Source: Spirochaetia bacterium
Lineage (GTDB): Bacteria; Spirochaetota; Spirochaetia; Sphaerochaetales; Sphaerochaetaceae
NCBI GenBank assembly: GCA_009929055.1
Contig: SABI01000101.1
Coordinates: forward strand, 1-8,567
Length of the DNA stretch: 8,567 nt
Direction of reading: 5' to 3'
Below, piece after piece: positions 1 to 5,864 of this stretch. Position numbers and translations under genes: made by a program. The notes beneath the pieces were generated by a model. It saw only the letters and a program-made list of their open reading frames with translations, made no database searches and was not told the origin of the DNA. Numbering within the stretch: position 1 is the stretch's first letter; each line of letters starts with the position of its first letter.

Positions 1-19
1 CTATTATATTGCTAAGGTA

Positions 20-103
20 GAGAAGAACACAACTTGAATATGTAGATTCCTTTTTAGACTACATATTCAATTATCCTTAAGATAATACGTTGTGCTTTTT
101 CTC
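20..103. repeat. Nested inverted repeats, possible three-way junction or terminator
   Basis: A perfect 12-bp inverted repeat (34-45 with 59-70, arm TTGAATATGTAG, 13-base loop) is visible. A small second stem (71-75 TTATC with 81-85 GATAA) follows directly. Both are enclosed by an outer pairing of CACAAC (28-33) with GTTGTG (89-94), which may extend to GAGAA (20-24) with TTCTC (99-103). Together these could fold as a three-way junction in RNA from either strand. It lies just downstream of the oxidoreductase gene that ends at 111. On the plus strand the outer stem is followed by CTTTTT, which would suit a terminator for a gene entering from the left. The inner arms are AT-rich and neither strand shows a textbook GC stem with a U tract. 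The pairing is seen; the function is not known. Confidence 0.4.
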
Positions 104-110
104 CGTTCAT

Positions 111-1157
111 TTATTTCATGCTCATCTTAATAAGCAAATCTTTTTGTTTAAAAGAGATTGCAAAATGGGGATACAGATTAAACATCCCTACAGCCCCTTT
201 CTTTTTCCCAATAGGAATCATTCCCATTGGTTTTTTAGGAGAGTATGACCTTAAAGATGCTTTTTCATCTTTCATTAGTTTTTTTAGATTTTTGATAGTA
301 GTTCCTGCCTGCATCATTGCAAACATTCCCAACTTTATCTCTGGCACATTATTTACATCTCCTATGATAAAGATTGATGGGTTTTTTTCACTTCTTAAAT
401 GTGCATCTACTTTTAGTGCCCCTTTATTATCGAGTTCCACTTCTTTCGAACCTATAAGCCAATCACTCGATTGTTTTATTCCAACGCATCTATAGACGAG
501 ATCTGCCTTATATTCAGTTCCTCTCTCATCGACCCAGCTTCCCTCTTTAATTTCTTTAACAGAGGTTTGAGTCACTATCTTCACATTCATTTCACTTAGC
601 ACATCAAGAGCTCTTTTACTCATCTTCTCATCAAGGGTAGAGAGAATTCTCTTCCCCCTTTCGACAAGGACTATCTCTTTGTTTGGGTAGGCGTAGGCAA
701 TCTCTCCAGCAAGTTCAACACCAACTGCTCCACCTCCTATGATAAGGATAGATGAGCTAGATTTAATTCTTTTAGCCTCTTGCTCAACTGAAGTATGGCG
801 TTGATCTATTAATCTCTCCATCCCTTTTACCCTCTCTATACTTGGAAAGTGAGAGCCTGTTGCAATAACAAGGTAATCAAAATCTACTGATGAGCCTTCC
901 TCTAATAATAGGGTGTTCTTTTTTATCCCCGTAGCAGAAGAGCGAATATGATTAACACCCTTAAGAATGTCACTATATAAGGCTCTTGAGGACTTTGAGA
1001 AAGAGCCCCCTTCAACTAAAGCTCTTAATTGAGCATATGGGACTTCAAAATACTCTTTAGGTTCAACTAAAGAAACCTTCACATTCTTTAATTTGAGGAG
1101 ATCAGAAACTACTTTTTTACCTGCAACTCCACCACCAACAACTACAATATGTTTCAT
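111..1157 (-). CDS. FAD-dependent NAD(P)H oxidoreductase, FSP1/AIFM2-like
   Basis: This 348-residue flavoprotein is of the pyridine-nucleotide-disulphide oxidoreductase fold. It probably passes electrons from NAD(P)H to a quinone or similar acceptor at the inner face of the membrane. The FAD Rossmann motif GGGVAG is at residues 8-13, with the acidic ribose-binding E32. ATGS follows at 99-102. The NAD(P)H Rossmann motif GGGAVGVELAGE is at 141-152, with E166 ending the next strand, and the C-terminal FAD motif IIGD is at 264-267. The only cysteine is in YRCVG, so there is no redox-active disulphide pair. This argues against thioredoxin or lipoamide reductase types. The C-terminal FKQKDLLIK resembles the tail of FSP1/AIFM2-like proteins, and the length fits that group better than the longer type II NADH dehydrogenases. 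The start is supported by GGAGAA (1165-1170 on the complement) 7 bases upstream. The gene is divergent from the exported protein at 1337. The acceptor is not deducible from sequence. Confidence 0.85.
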   Translation of the reverse strand: MKHIVVVGGGVAGKKVVSDLLKLKNVKVSLVEPKEYFEVPYAQLRALVEGGSFSKSSRALYSDILKGVNHIRSSATGIKKNTLLLEEGSSVDFDYLVIATGSHFPSIERVKGMERLIDQRHTSVEQEAKRIKSSSSILIIGGGAVGVELAGEIAYAYPNKEIVLVERGKRILSTLDEKMSKRALDVLSEMNVKIVTQTSVKEIKEGSWVDERGTEYKADLVYRCVGIKQSSDWLIGSKEVELDNKGALKVDAHLRSEKNPSIFIIGDVNNVPEIKLGMFAMMQAGTTIKNLKKLMKDEKASLRSYSPKKPMGMIPIGKKKGAVGMFNLYPHFAISFKQKDLLIKMSMK

Positions 1158-1237
1158 TATTACATTCTCCTTATAATATATGAAGATAATATACTCAATT
1201 TTTTAGAGTAAGGCATTATCTATCTTTTAAAATAATA

Positions 1238-1266
1238 TTGCTTTTTACCTATGTCATATGTATAAT
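1238..1266 (+). promoter_or_regulatory. Sigma70-type promoter for the exported protein gene
   Basis: TTGCTT (1238-1243) and a perfect TATAAT (1261-1266) are separated by exactly 17 bases. Transcription would start near 1273, giving a leader of about 64 bases before the ATG at 1337. The match is by eye; start-site mapping has not been done. Confidence 0.6.
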
Positions 1267-1279
1267 TAATTTTTACTAT

Positions 1280-1306
1280 AAAGGTTCATCGGAAAAATGA
1301 ACTTTT
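1280..1306 (+). promoter_or_regulatory. 5' leader hairpin of the exported protein gene
   Basis: AAAGGTTCAT (1280-1289) pairs with ATGAACTTTT (1297-1306) around the 7-base loop CGGAAAA. One of the ten pairs is a G-U wobble. The hairpin would lie within about 10 bases of the predicted transcription start and ends 17 bases before the ribosome binding site GAGG (1324-1327). It may protect the 5' end of the mRNA or tune translation. It does not match any riboswitch class I can recognise. Confidence 0.45.
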
Positions 1307-1336
1307 ACCATACGATATGTATAGAGGAAAGATAAT

Positions 1337-1909
1337 ATGAATAAGTATAAACGAAGAATATTTAGTGTTGCACTTTTATTAGTAGTCTTAATCAGTTTTA
1401 GTTATGCAACTAGTGTTTCGCCAACAGAAAGAGTTTCTCTTTTCCTCACAGCTTTACAGCAAGGAAATATTGAAAAGGCAGTAGGAATGTCTAGCGGTGG
1501 AGCAATAGATCAAAGGCTTCTAAGTGCTGAAACAGAAGAAGAGAAGATGGCATTAGACCTGTTTGGCAAAGTGTTTAAAAGAATTAGTTTTACAGCTCCA
1601 AAGATAAAGAGTGAAGGGAATCTACACGCTGAAGTAGATATTGTTGTCAGTAGCATTGATGGAGAGGCACTAGGAACAGCTGTTATTACAAAGCTCTTTC
1701 CTTATATTCTTAACCCTGAATTTAATAATGATGAAGAGAAAATGGAACAACTTGTTTTAAGCATCCTATTGAGTGAATTAGATTCTCCTTCTCTCAAGAT
1801 GAAGAATGAAGAAATTACCATTCCCCTGATTAAAGAAAATGATGAGTGGATGGTTGTTTTTGATGGAGATCTTTTAGATTCCTTTAGTGGAGATGTTATA
1901 AAGGATTAG
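1337..1909 (+). CDS. Exported protein, DUF4878/NTF2-like
   Basis: This is a 190-residue secreted or periplasmic protein of unknown function. Residues 1-24 form a signal peptide: basic NKYKRR, then a hydrophobic stretch, then SYA before a likely signal peptidase I cut. There is no lipobox cysteine. The mature start, SPTERVSLFLTALQQGNIEKA, fits the opening helix of DUF4878 and related NTF2-like domains, in which a stretch like 'P...V..FL.AL..GD..KA' is followed by a curved beta-sheet. The later parts (EVDIVVSSIDGEALGTAVI, ITIPLIKENDEWMVVF) fit the alternating strands of that fold. The ATG has GAGG 9 bases upstream. The gene has its own promoter and leader hairpin and appears to be a single-gene unit ending at the hairpin at 1926-1952. 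The domain call rests on pattern, not a search; the role is unknown. Confidence 0.75.
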   Translation: MNKYKRRIFSVALLLVVLISFSYATSVSPTERVSLFLTALQQGNIEKAVGMSSGGAIDQRLLSAETEEEKMALDLFGKVFKRISFTAPKIKSEGNLHAEVDIVVSSIDGEALGTAVITKLFPYILNPEFNNDEEKMEQLVLSILLSELDSPSLKMKNEEITIPLIKENDEWMVVFDGDLLDSFSGDVIKD

Positions 1910-1925
1910 TTATATTATACAATAT

Positions 1926-1952
1926 TAAGGCGCGCTCAAACAGCGCACCTTA
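1926..1952 (-). terminator. GC-rich intergenic hairpin, likely terminator of the transporter operon
   Basis: TAAGGCGCGCT (1926-1936) and AGCGCACCTTA (1942-1952) form an 11-bp stem with a 5-base loop. In RNA from the minus strand every pair forms, one as G-U, and the stem is followed by a U-rich but broken stretch. In plus-strand RNA the same position is an A-C mismatch. The structure lies between two converging transcription units and can serve both, but it is better built for the minus strand. No long U tract is present. Confidence 0.55.
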
Positions 1953-1995
1953 GAAGTATCCTAGCGTACTTTCCTATTCAACAGGATGCTACATT

Positions 1996-2127
1996 TCATC
2001 GGCATATAGTATTGTCGAGAAAGATATCGACTAATCTATCTTTATCAATAATTTCTAAGTATCCCCGATGAGTTTCGATAATTCCTTCCTTCTTCCAACT
2101 ATTAAGAATAATTGAGATGGTTATCCT
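1996..2127 (-). pseudogene. 3' fragment of a Crp/Fnr-family transcriptional regulator
   Basis: The minus strand between the permease stop and 1996 encodes, in a different frame, about 43 residues ending in a proper TGA (1996-1998). The segment ISIILNSWKKEGIIE followed by THRGYLEIIDKDRLVDIF matches the recognition helix, the wing and the final '.I.D...L..I' segment of Crp/Fnr-type HTH domains. The frame is closed by TAA at 2128-2130 and contains no ATG, so it cannot be an intact gene. It lacks the whole cyclic-nucleotide-like sensor domain and the first part of the HTH. It begins within three bases of the MalG-like stop codon, as if a deletion joined the operon to the regulator's 3' end. The fragment assignment comes from reading the translation by eye. 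Confidence 0.65.
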
Positions 2128-2966
2128 TTAACCGCTCCTGCTGTTACACTCTTAATGAATTGTTTACTCATTAAGAGGTAGAGTACCAGTACTGGGATAG
2201 CTGAAAGAGTTAGCACAGCAAGGACTTTTGACCAGTCTGTTTGGTATTGACCAAACAGTCTTGTTACTCCAAGAAGGAGTGTTTTTGACTCTTCTTTGTT
2301 GATAAAGATAAGGGGAAACCAAAGATCATTCCAAAAAGGGATAAGATTATAAATAGCAACAGTTGAAAGAGCTGGTCTAATCAATGGGAGGGTAATGGTA
2401 AAAAAGATATTCATCCTACCAGACCCATCTATGATAGCAGCTTCTGTTAATTCAGCAGGAATCTGCCTAATAAATTCAGTTAATATAAAGACCCCTATTG
2501 GAATACCCATAGCCACATATATAGGGATAAGAGACCAAATCGTATTAAGAAGACCAAGAAAGCGAACTATTTCTAAAAGTCGAATAGAAGCAATCTTTAT
2601 TGGAAGCATCATTCCTGCAATGAAGAATAAGAATAAGAGGCGTGAGTATTTCCCCTTCCATGAAGCTAAGGCATAAGAGGCGAGAGCAGCTATAAATAGA
2701 CTAATAATAAGCGATATGATTACTACAATTAAACTATTATTGAAGTAGACTAAGAAATTACCATCACTAAAGACTTCTTTATAGTTATTAAAATTCCAAG
2801 TTTTAGGAATCCAAAAAGGATTTGTATAAATAGTAAGTCTACTTTTAAAAGAGTTGATGACGAGAACCCATAAAGGGAAGAGGACGATGAGCACCCAAGT
2901 AATCATCACAATATGACTGGGGATGTGCATGTTCTGTATTCGTAAAGATCTTTGTTTCTCTTTCAT
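2121..2966 (-). CDS. CUT1 sugar ABC transporter permease, MalG-like
   Basis: This inner-membrane permease (281 residues from the chosen start) pairs with the MalF-like subunit to form the channel of a carbohydrate importer. It shows about six membrane helices, beginning with the one around HIVMITWVLIVLFPLWVLVI. The cytoplasmic EAA loop is seen as EAAIIDGSG...ITLPLIRP (from about residue 175), the contact site for the ATPase. The C terminus FIKSVTAGAVKG is the typical MalG-type ending. The first ATG of the frame is further upstream at 3008, inside the previous gene, with no ribosome binding site. The ATG at 2964-2966 has GGGGAGGG 9 bases before it and is preferred. The gene follows the upstream permease by 4 bases, so the two are translated together. 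Substrate cannot be told from the permease. Confidence 0.9.
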   Translation of the reverse strand: MKEKQRSLRIQNMHIPSHIVMITWVLIVLFPLWVLVINSFKSRLTIYTNPFWIPKTWNFNNYKEVFSDGNFLVYFNNSLIVVIISLIISLFIAALASYALASWKGKYSRLLFLFFIAGMMLPIKIASIRLLEIVRFLGLLNTIWSLIPIYVAMGIPIGVFILTEFIRQIPAELTEAAIIDGSGRMNIFFTITLPLIRPALSTVAIYNLIPFWNDLWFPLIFINKEESKTLLLGVTRLFGQYQTDWSKVLAVLTLSAIPVLVLYLLMSKQFIKSVTAGAVKG

Positions 2967-2970
2967 ATTC

Positions 2971-3906
2971 TTAATCCCTCCCCTGAGTTGCCATGAGGGT
3001 AGGGACAACTCCTATGATGAGAACTAAGAATGTTATTGTTGCAACAGCGGCACCAAGACCTGCATCAGGTATTCCTATAGGATGTTGTCCTGCTATTCCT
3101 ATTCGGTAAAAGAAAGTTCCTATTAAATCAGTTGAATATCCTGGAGAACCATTTACATTTTGCATAGCAAAGACAATATCGAATGCATTAAAGTTGTTCA
3201 CAAAAGTTAAAATACCTATCATCCCTACAACAGGTTTAATAAGAGGTAGTTTAATTTTCCAGAACGTCTGCCAAGGAGTAGCCCCTTCAATAGAGGCAAC
3301 TTCTAAGATATCTTCAGATATATTTCTTAGAGCTGCTACAAACATCATTGTAGGAATTCCCATCCATTGCCAGCTCGAAACTAAGGCTACAGCAATAAGG
3401 GCAGTAGAAGCTTCCCCAAGATATGGTCTCGCTAATACTTCTAATCCAATCTTTGTTAAGAAATCGCCACTCCATACAGGATTTAAAATAAGTTTCCATA
3501 AATATCCTGTCACTAATACAGCAAATGTTGTTGGGATAAAGATGATGGTTTGATAAAACACTCTCCCTCTCATCTTATTACTTGTAAGTATTACTGCAAA
3601 AAGGATTCCTAAACAGTTTTGTACAATCATGTGAATTACAAAGAACACTAATGTATTTTTAAAAGCTCCTGCATATCGAGTACTAATGGTAGGGTCTTTA
3701 AATAGGGTGATAAAATTCTCCAATCCAACAAATTCTCTTACTTGGCCACTATTTCCTGTAAATAAACTCATCCTCAGGGAATCGATGAGGGGAAAAGCCA
3801 TAAAAATAACATAGATAATAAGGGCTGGAAGAGTGTATAAAAGCCAATACCAACTTGATGGGGCACTCCCTGAATATTTCTTTTTTAGTGTAATATGTTG
3901 ACTCAT
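2971..3906 (-). CDS. CUT1 sugar ABC transporter permease, MalF-like
   Basis: This is the partner inner-membrane permease, 311 residues from the chosen start. Six hydrophobic segments are visible, including WLLYTLPALIIYVIFMAFPL near the N terminus, FYQTIIFIPTTFAVLVTGYL in the middle, and the last one ending shortly before GVVPTLMATQ. The EAA loop reads EVASIEGAT...IKLPLIKPV from about residue 202. The second residue of the motif is V, which is common in this family. An in-frame ATG at 3936 lies in the intergenic hairpin and has no ribosome binding site. The ATG at 3904-3906 is preceded by GGAGAA with 5-base spacing and is chosen. It sits second in the operon after the binding protein and ends 4 bases before the MalG-like start. 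Confidence 0.9.
   Translation of the reverse strand: MSQHITLKKKYSGSAPSSWYWLLYTLPALIIYVIFMAFPLIDSLRMSLFTGNSGQVREFVGLENFITLFKDPTISTRYAGAFKNTLVFFVIHMIVQNCLGILFAVILTSNKMRGRVFYQTIIFIPTTFAVLVTGYLWKLILNPVWSGDFLTKIGLEVLARPYLGEASTALIAVALVSSWQWMGIPTMMFVAALRNISEDILEVASIEGATPWQTFWKIKLPLIKPVVGMIGILTFVNNFNAFDIVFAMQNVNGSPGYSTDLIGTFFYRIGIAGQHPIGIPDAGLGAAVATITFLVLIIGVVPTLMATQGRD
2976..2983 (-). promoter_or_regulatory. Strong ribosome binding site embedded in the MalF-like C terminus
   Basis: On the minus strand GGGGAGGG covers part of the last coding triplets (QGRD) of the MalF-like gene and lies 9 bases before the ATG at 2966. It decides the start of the MalG-like gene against the longer frame from 3008 and indicates translational coupling of the two permeases. 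Confidence 0.75.
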
Positions 3907-3921
3907 ATGTGTTCTCCATAA

Positions 3922-3951
3922 TAAGACTGCCAGCATCAGCTGGCAGACTTA
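3922..3951 (-). promoter_or_regulatory. Intercistronic hairpin between binding protein and permease genes
   Basis: CTGCCAGC (3927-3934) and GCTGGCAG (3939-3946) form a perfect 8-bp GC-rich stem with a 4-base loop. The pairing continues for 4 more pairs (TAAG with CTTA) beyond an A-A mismatch. It lies between the binding-protein stop and the MalF-like start. In the minus-strand RNA it is followed by UCUUAUUAU, only weakly U-rich. The likely role, known from other binding-protein operons such as malE-malF, is to stabilise the binding-protein mRNA 3' end or cause partial termination, so that the binding protein is made in excess of the permeases. Confidence 0.65.
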
Positions 3952-3964
3952 ATGTAATTAGATG

Positions 3965-5185
3965 TTACCTAACGAGAGAAGTAGCAGCTTGCATTGGGGT
4001 AATTTCACCCTTCATAGTTTTAATAACTGCTTGGTTCATTGGAGCATACAAGTCCATCATTTTTGGCCAAACAAAACGAGCATCAGTCATTTTCCCTTCA
4101 TTCAAAGCAAGTGTTTCATTTGCTTGAGGATGTGCAAGGGCAATAGGATAGTTAATCATTGGGAAGAATCCTACAGGGAGAGCTTTTGAAGCAGCAGTTG
4201 CACCCTCTATTGATGCAATCCATGTTAAGAAAGCTTTTGCTTCTTTCGCATGCTTTGTTGCAGTATTCATGGTAATTGCCATGTCAGGATGGAAACAAAT
4301 TGCTGTTGCTTTTCCCTTAGGAGCTGGAATTGCAAATACACCCCAATCAAAAGTGGCATCTTTATAGACACCAAGTGTCCAAGAGCCATCAACAAACATT
4401 ACTGCTTTTTGTGTATTAAAGAGAATTTGGCTATCGTTATATGTTACCGATTCAAAACCTTTTGGAAGGTACTGAGCAACATCTTTCATAGCAGTAAAAG
4501 CTGCTACCATTTCTGGGTCATTAAATTTTCTTAACCCAGTTTCATATGCTACTCTTCCTTTTGATCCACCAATATAGTTTGGTACGAGGCCAAAGAAGAA
4601 TGTTTCTAAGATGTCCCACTCATCAGCAACTCCATTAGCTAATGCTGTATATCCTCTTGTTTTTAATGTTTTATTAAGTGCTAAGAAATCTTCCCATGTT
4701 GATGGAATACTAAGTCCTTCTTTTTTAAATACATCTTTATTGTAGTAGACCATGTGTGAAACAGCTGCAAAAGGAACTGCAAACATTCTTCCATCTTCGG
4801 TCTGCCAAGGAGCAAGATTAGCTGCAGTAAAGTTCTCCATGAGTCCAGGGATTTCTGTTACATCAGCGATGTATCCCCCCTTAAAGAGTTCTTTCCCAGT
4901 ATCATAGCTTCTTGCATAGAGTAAATCTGGTCCAGTATTACTGTCGAGTTGAAGCCTAAGTGTTGCATTGTAATCGGGTGGGTTAGTTGGTTTGAACTGT
5001 ATTTCTACATTTGGAACTACCTTACTATACTCTTTAAGTAAAGCATTCATCTGCGTTACATCATCTGTTCTCCATGAACCCATTGTTAAAACAACTTTTC
5101 CACTATCTGTTTCTTTTGCACCTTGTGAGAACACAGGCGTTAACAGAATAGTTAATACGCATAGCCCAACGATAATTTTTTTCAT
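3965..5185 (-). CDS. CUT1 ABC transporter solute-binding protein
   Basis: This 406-residue extracytoplasmic binding protein captures a sugar or oligosaccharide and delivers it to the two permeases downstream. Residues 1-20 form a signal peptide (KK, hydrophobic core, V-F-S before the likely cut) and the mature part starts QGAKE. Typical family 1 features follow. Near the mature N terminus is LTMGSWRTDDVTQMNALLKE. After it come a GPDLLYARSYDTG segment, MFAVPFAAVSHMVYYNKDVFKKEG with the usual hinge region, and PSTWEDFLAL. FVDGSWTLGVY and AKAFLTWIAS come later. No cysteine is at the expected lipobox position, so it looks secreted rather than lipid-anchored. AGGAGG lies 7 bases before the ATG. 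It is the first gene of the transporter operon, in the usual binding-protein-F-G order. No ATPase is encoded, so an MsmK/UgpC-like shared ATPase is inferred. The exact sugar is unknown. Confidence 0.9.
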   Translation of the reverse strand: MKKIIVGLCVLTILLTPVFSQGAKETDSGKVVLTMGSWRTDDVTQMNALLKEYSKVVPNVEIQFKPTNPPDYNATLRLQLDSNTGPDLLYARSYDTGKELFKGGYIADVTEIPGLMENFTAANLAPWQTEDGRMFAVPFAAVSHMVYYNKDVFKKEGLSIPSTWEDFLALNKTLKTRGYTALANGVADEWDILETFFFGLVPNYIGGSKGRVAYETGLRKFNDPEMVAAFTAMKDVAQYLPKGFESVTYNDSQILFNTQKAVMFVDGSWTLGVYKDATFDWGVFAIPAPKGKATAICFHPDMAITMNTATKHAKEAKAFLTWIASIEGATAASKALPVGFFPMINYPIALAHPQANETLALNEGKMTDARFVWPKMMDLYAPMNQAVIKTMKGEITPMQAATSLVR

Positions 5186-5208
5186 CGTTATGCCTCCTAA
5201 ATTATGAT

Positions 5209-5233
5209 TAATTATAGTATGGCACTAATTATA
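5209..5233 (-). promoter_or_regulatory. Two TATAATTA motifs upstream of the transporter operon
   Basis: On the minus strand the octamer TATAATTA occurs twice (5226-5233 and 5209-5216), 17 bases apart. Either could serve as the -10 element for the operon, but neither has a good -35 at 16-18 bases; TTGAAT at 5256-5261 is 22 bases from the first. The repeated spacing could also reflect regulator half-sites. Only the sequence repeat is certain. Confidence 0.3.
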
Positions 5234-5302
5234 AGAGATTAATATATAAATATTTATTCAAAATCTATGCATTTTTTAGAATAATTATCCCTTTATTGAT
5301 CT

Positions 5303-5339
5303 AGCTAAGAAACAGATGTAGGTGTTTTACTTTTTAGCT
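5303..5339 (-). terminator. Possible hairpin at the end of the FMN-binding protein gene
   Basis: AGCTAA (5303-5308) pairs with TTAGCT (5334-5339), and AAACA (5310-5314) pairs with TGTTT (5323-5327), giving two short stems separated by an internal loop. The outer arm includes the stop codon of the gene ending at 5334. The stems are AT-rich and no U tract follows, so this is a weak terminator candidate. Confidence 0.25.
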
Positions 5340-5705
5340 GAGCTTTTCTTTTCCACTATACAAATGAGTAGCATTAATAACTAAAGCTCCGTGTCCTGGA
5401 TGTTTTGTGGGATTCCAGCTTTTCATCCATGTGAACATTTCTCCACTGCTGTGGTACTCCATTTCCCCTTTTACCTGATAAGATTTGCCTTCAAGGGTAA
5501 TAAAAAGAACGGTGACTTTACTTTTGGCTTCAATATTTTGCTTGGTCTTGTAAAAGTAGTTATCAGCAATGACAATACGGTTATCACTACTTAGCCCTAC
5601 GCAGGTGGCATATATGCTGTTAGGCATTCCATCACTATCTACGGTTGTGAGGACAACAGCTCCATCTCTTTTCTCCCAAGCTTGTTTTAGCATTTCATTA
5701 TTCAT
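5334..5705 (-). CDS. Pyridoxamine-phosphate-oxidase-like FMN-binding split-barrel protein (paralog A)
   Basis: This 123-residue cytoplasmic protein likely binds FMN as a homodimeric split barrel. The features are GAVVLTTVDSDGMPNSIYAT near the N terminus (the usual first strands), IADNYFYKTKQNI in the middle, VLFITLEGKSYQVKGEMEYH, and HPGHGALVINATHLY near the end. It is about 40-45% identical by eye to the gene at 6720, with shared blocks VIADNYF, KT..NI, VLFIT, SYQ.KGE and PGH. A longer frame opens at 5792, but that ATG lacks a ribosome binding site. The ATG at 5703-5705 has AAGGAG about 8 bases before it and matches the paralog's N terminus. It is divergent from the TSUP transporter. The enzymatic reaction is not known; true pyridoxine phosphate oxidases are nearly twice as long, so a vitamin B6 role should not be assumed. 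Confidence 0.8.
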   Translation of the reverse strand: MNNEMLKQAWEKRDGAVVLTTVDSDGMPNSIYATCVGLSSDNRIVIADNYFYKTKQNIEAKSKVTVLFITLEGKSYQVKGEMEYHSSGEMFTWMKSWNPTKHPGHGALVINATHLYSGKEKLS

Positions 5706-5787
5706 TTCCTTAGCTCCTTGTAGGTTTTCTCTTAGTATATCTTTTATTTCCTTATTGGTGGATATTTTTTTTAAAATATGACAATTG

Positions 5788-5828
5788 AACATATGTTTGT
5801 TGACTTAATGGGCTAATTTTCATAACAC
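5788..5828 (+). promoter_or_regulatory. Candidate promoter and palindrome between divergent genes
   Basis: TTGACT (5800-5805) is a good -35 match, with a weak -10 (TAACAC, 5823-5828) 17 bases on, ahead of the TSUP gene. Just upstream is the perfect palindrome AACATATGTT (5788-5797), next to CAATTG (5782-5787), which could be an operator acting on both divergent genes. For the minus-strand gene, TATACT lies nearer its start without a clear -35. All are eye matches in an AT-rich spacer. Confidence 0.3.
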
Positions 5829-5864
5829 TACACAGAAGTATTTGTTTATTCTAAGGGAGAATTC

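Noticed and set aside
2..37. Open plus-strand frame from the window edge ending at TGA (35-37), encoding YYIAKVEKNTT
   Set aside because: Only eleven codons are visible and nothing supports a gene over chance. It would fit a gene ending before the hairpin, but this cannot be judged from the window.
118..495. 125-codon plus-strand frame opposite the oxidoreductase
   Set aside because: It lies wholly antisense to a gene with clear flavoprotein motifs, and its translation shows no domain. The same reasoning removes the frames at 2395-2676, 3194-3553, 3909-4189, 4250-4534, 4992-5207, 5391-5594, 5569-5781 and 8301-8507 on the plus strand, and 3314-3499 on the minus strand.
1158..1240. Promoter for the oxidoreductase gene
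   Set aside because: TATATT on the minus strand (1188-1193) is a possible -10, but no -35 match lies at suitable spacing, and the alternative TTGAGT/TATAAG pair would place the start inside the ribosome binding site.
5334..5792. Longer reading of the FMN-binding protein from ATG at 5790-5792
   Set aside because: The extra 29 residues have no counterpart in the paralog, no ribosome binding site precedes that ATG, and a good one precedes the ATG at 5705.
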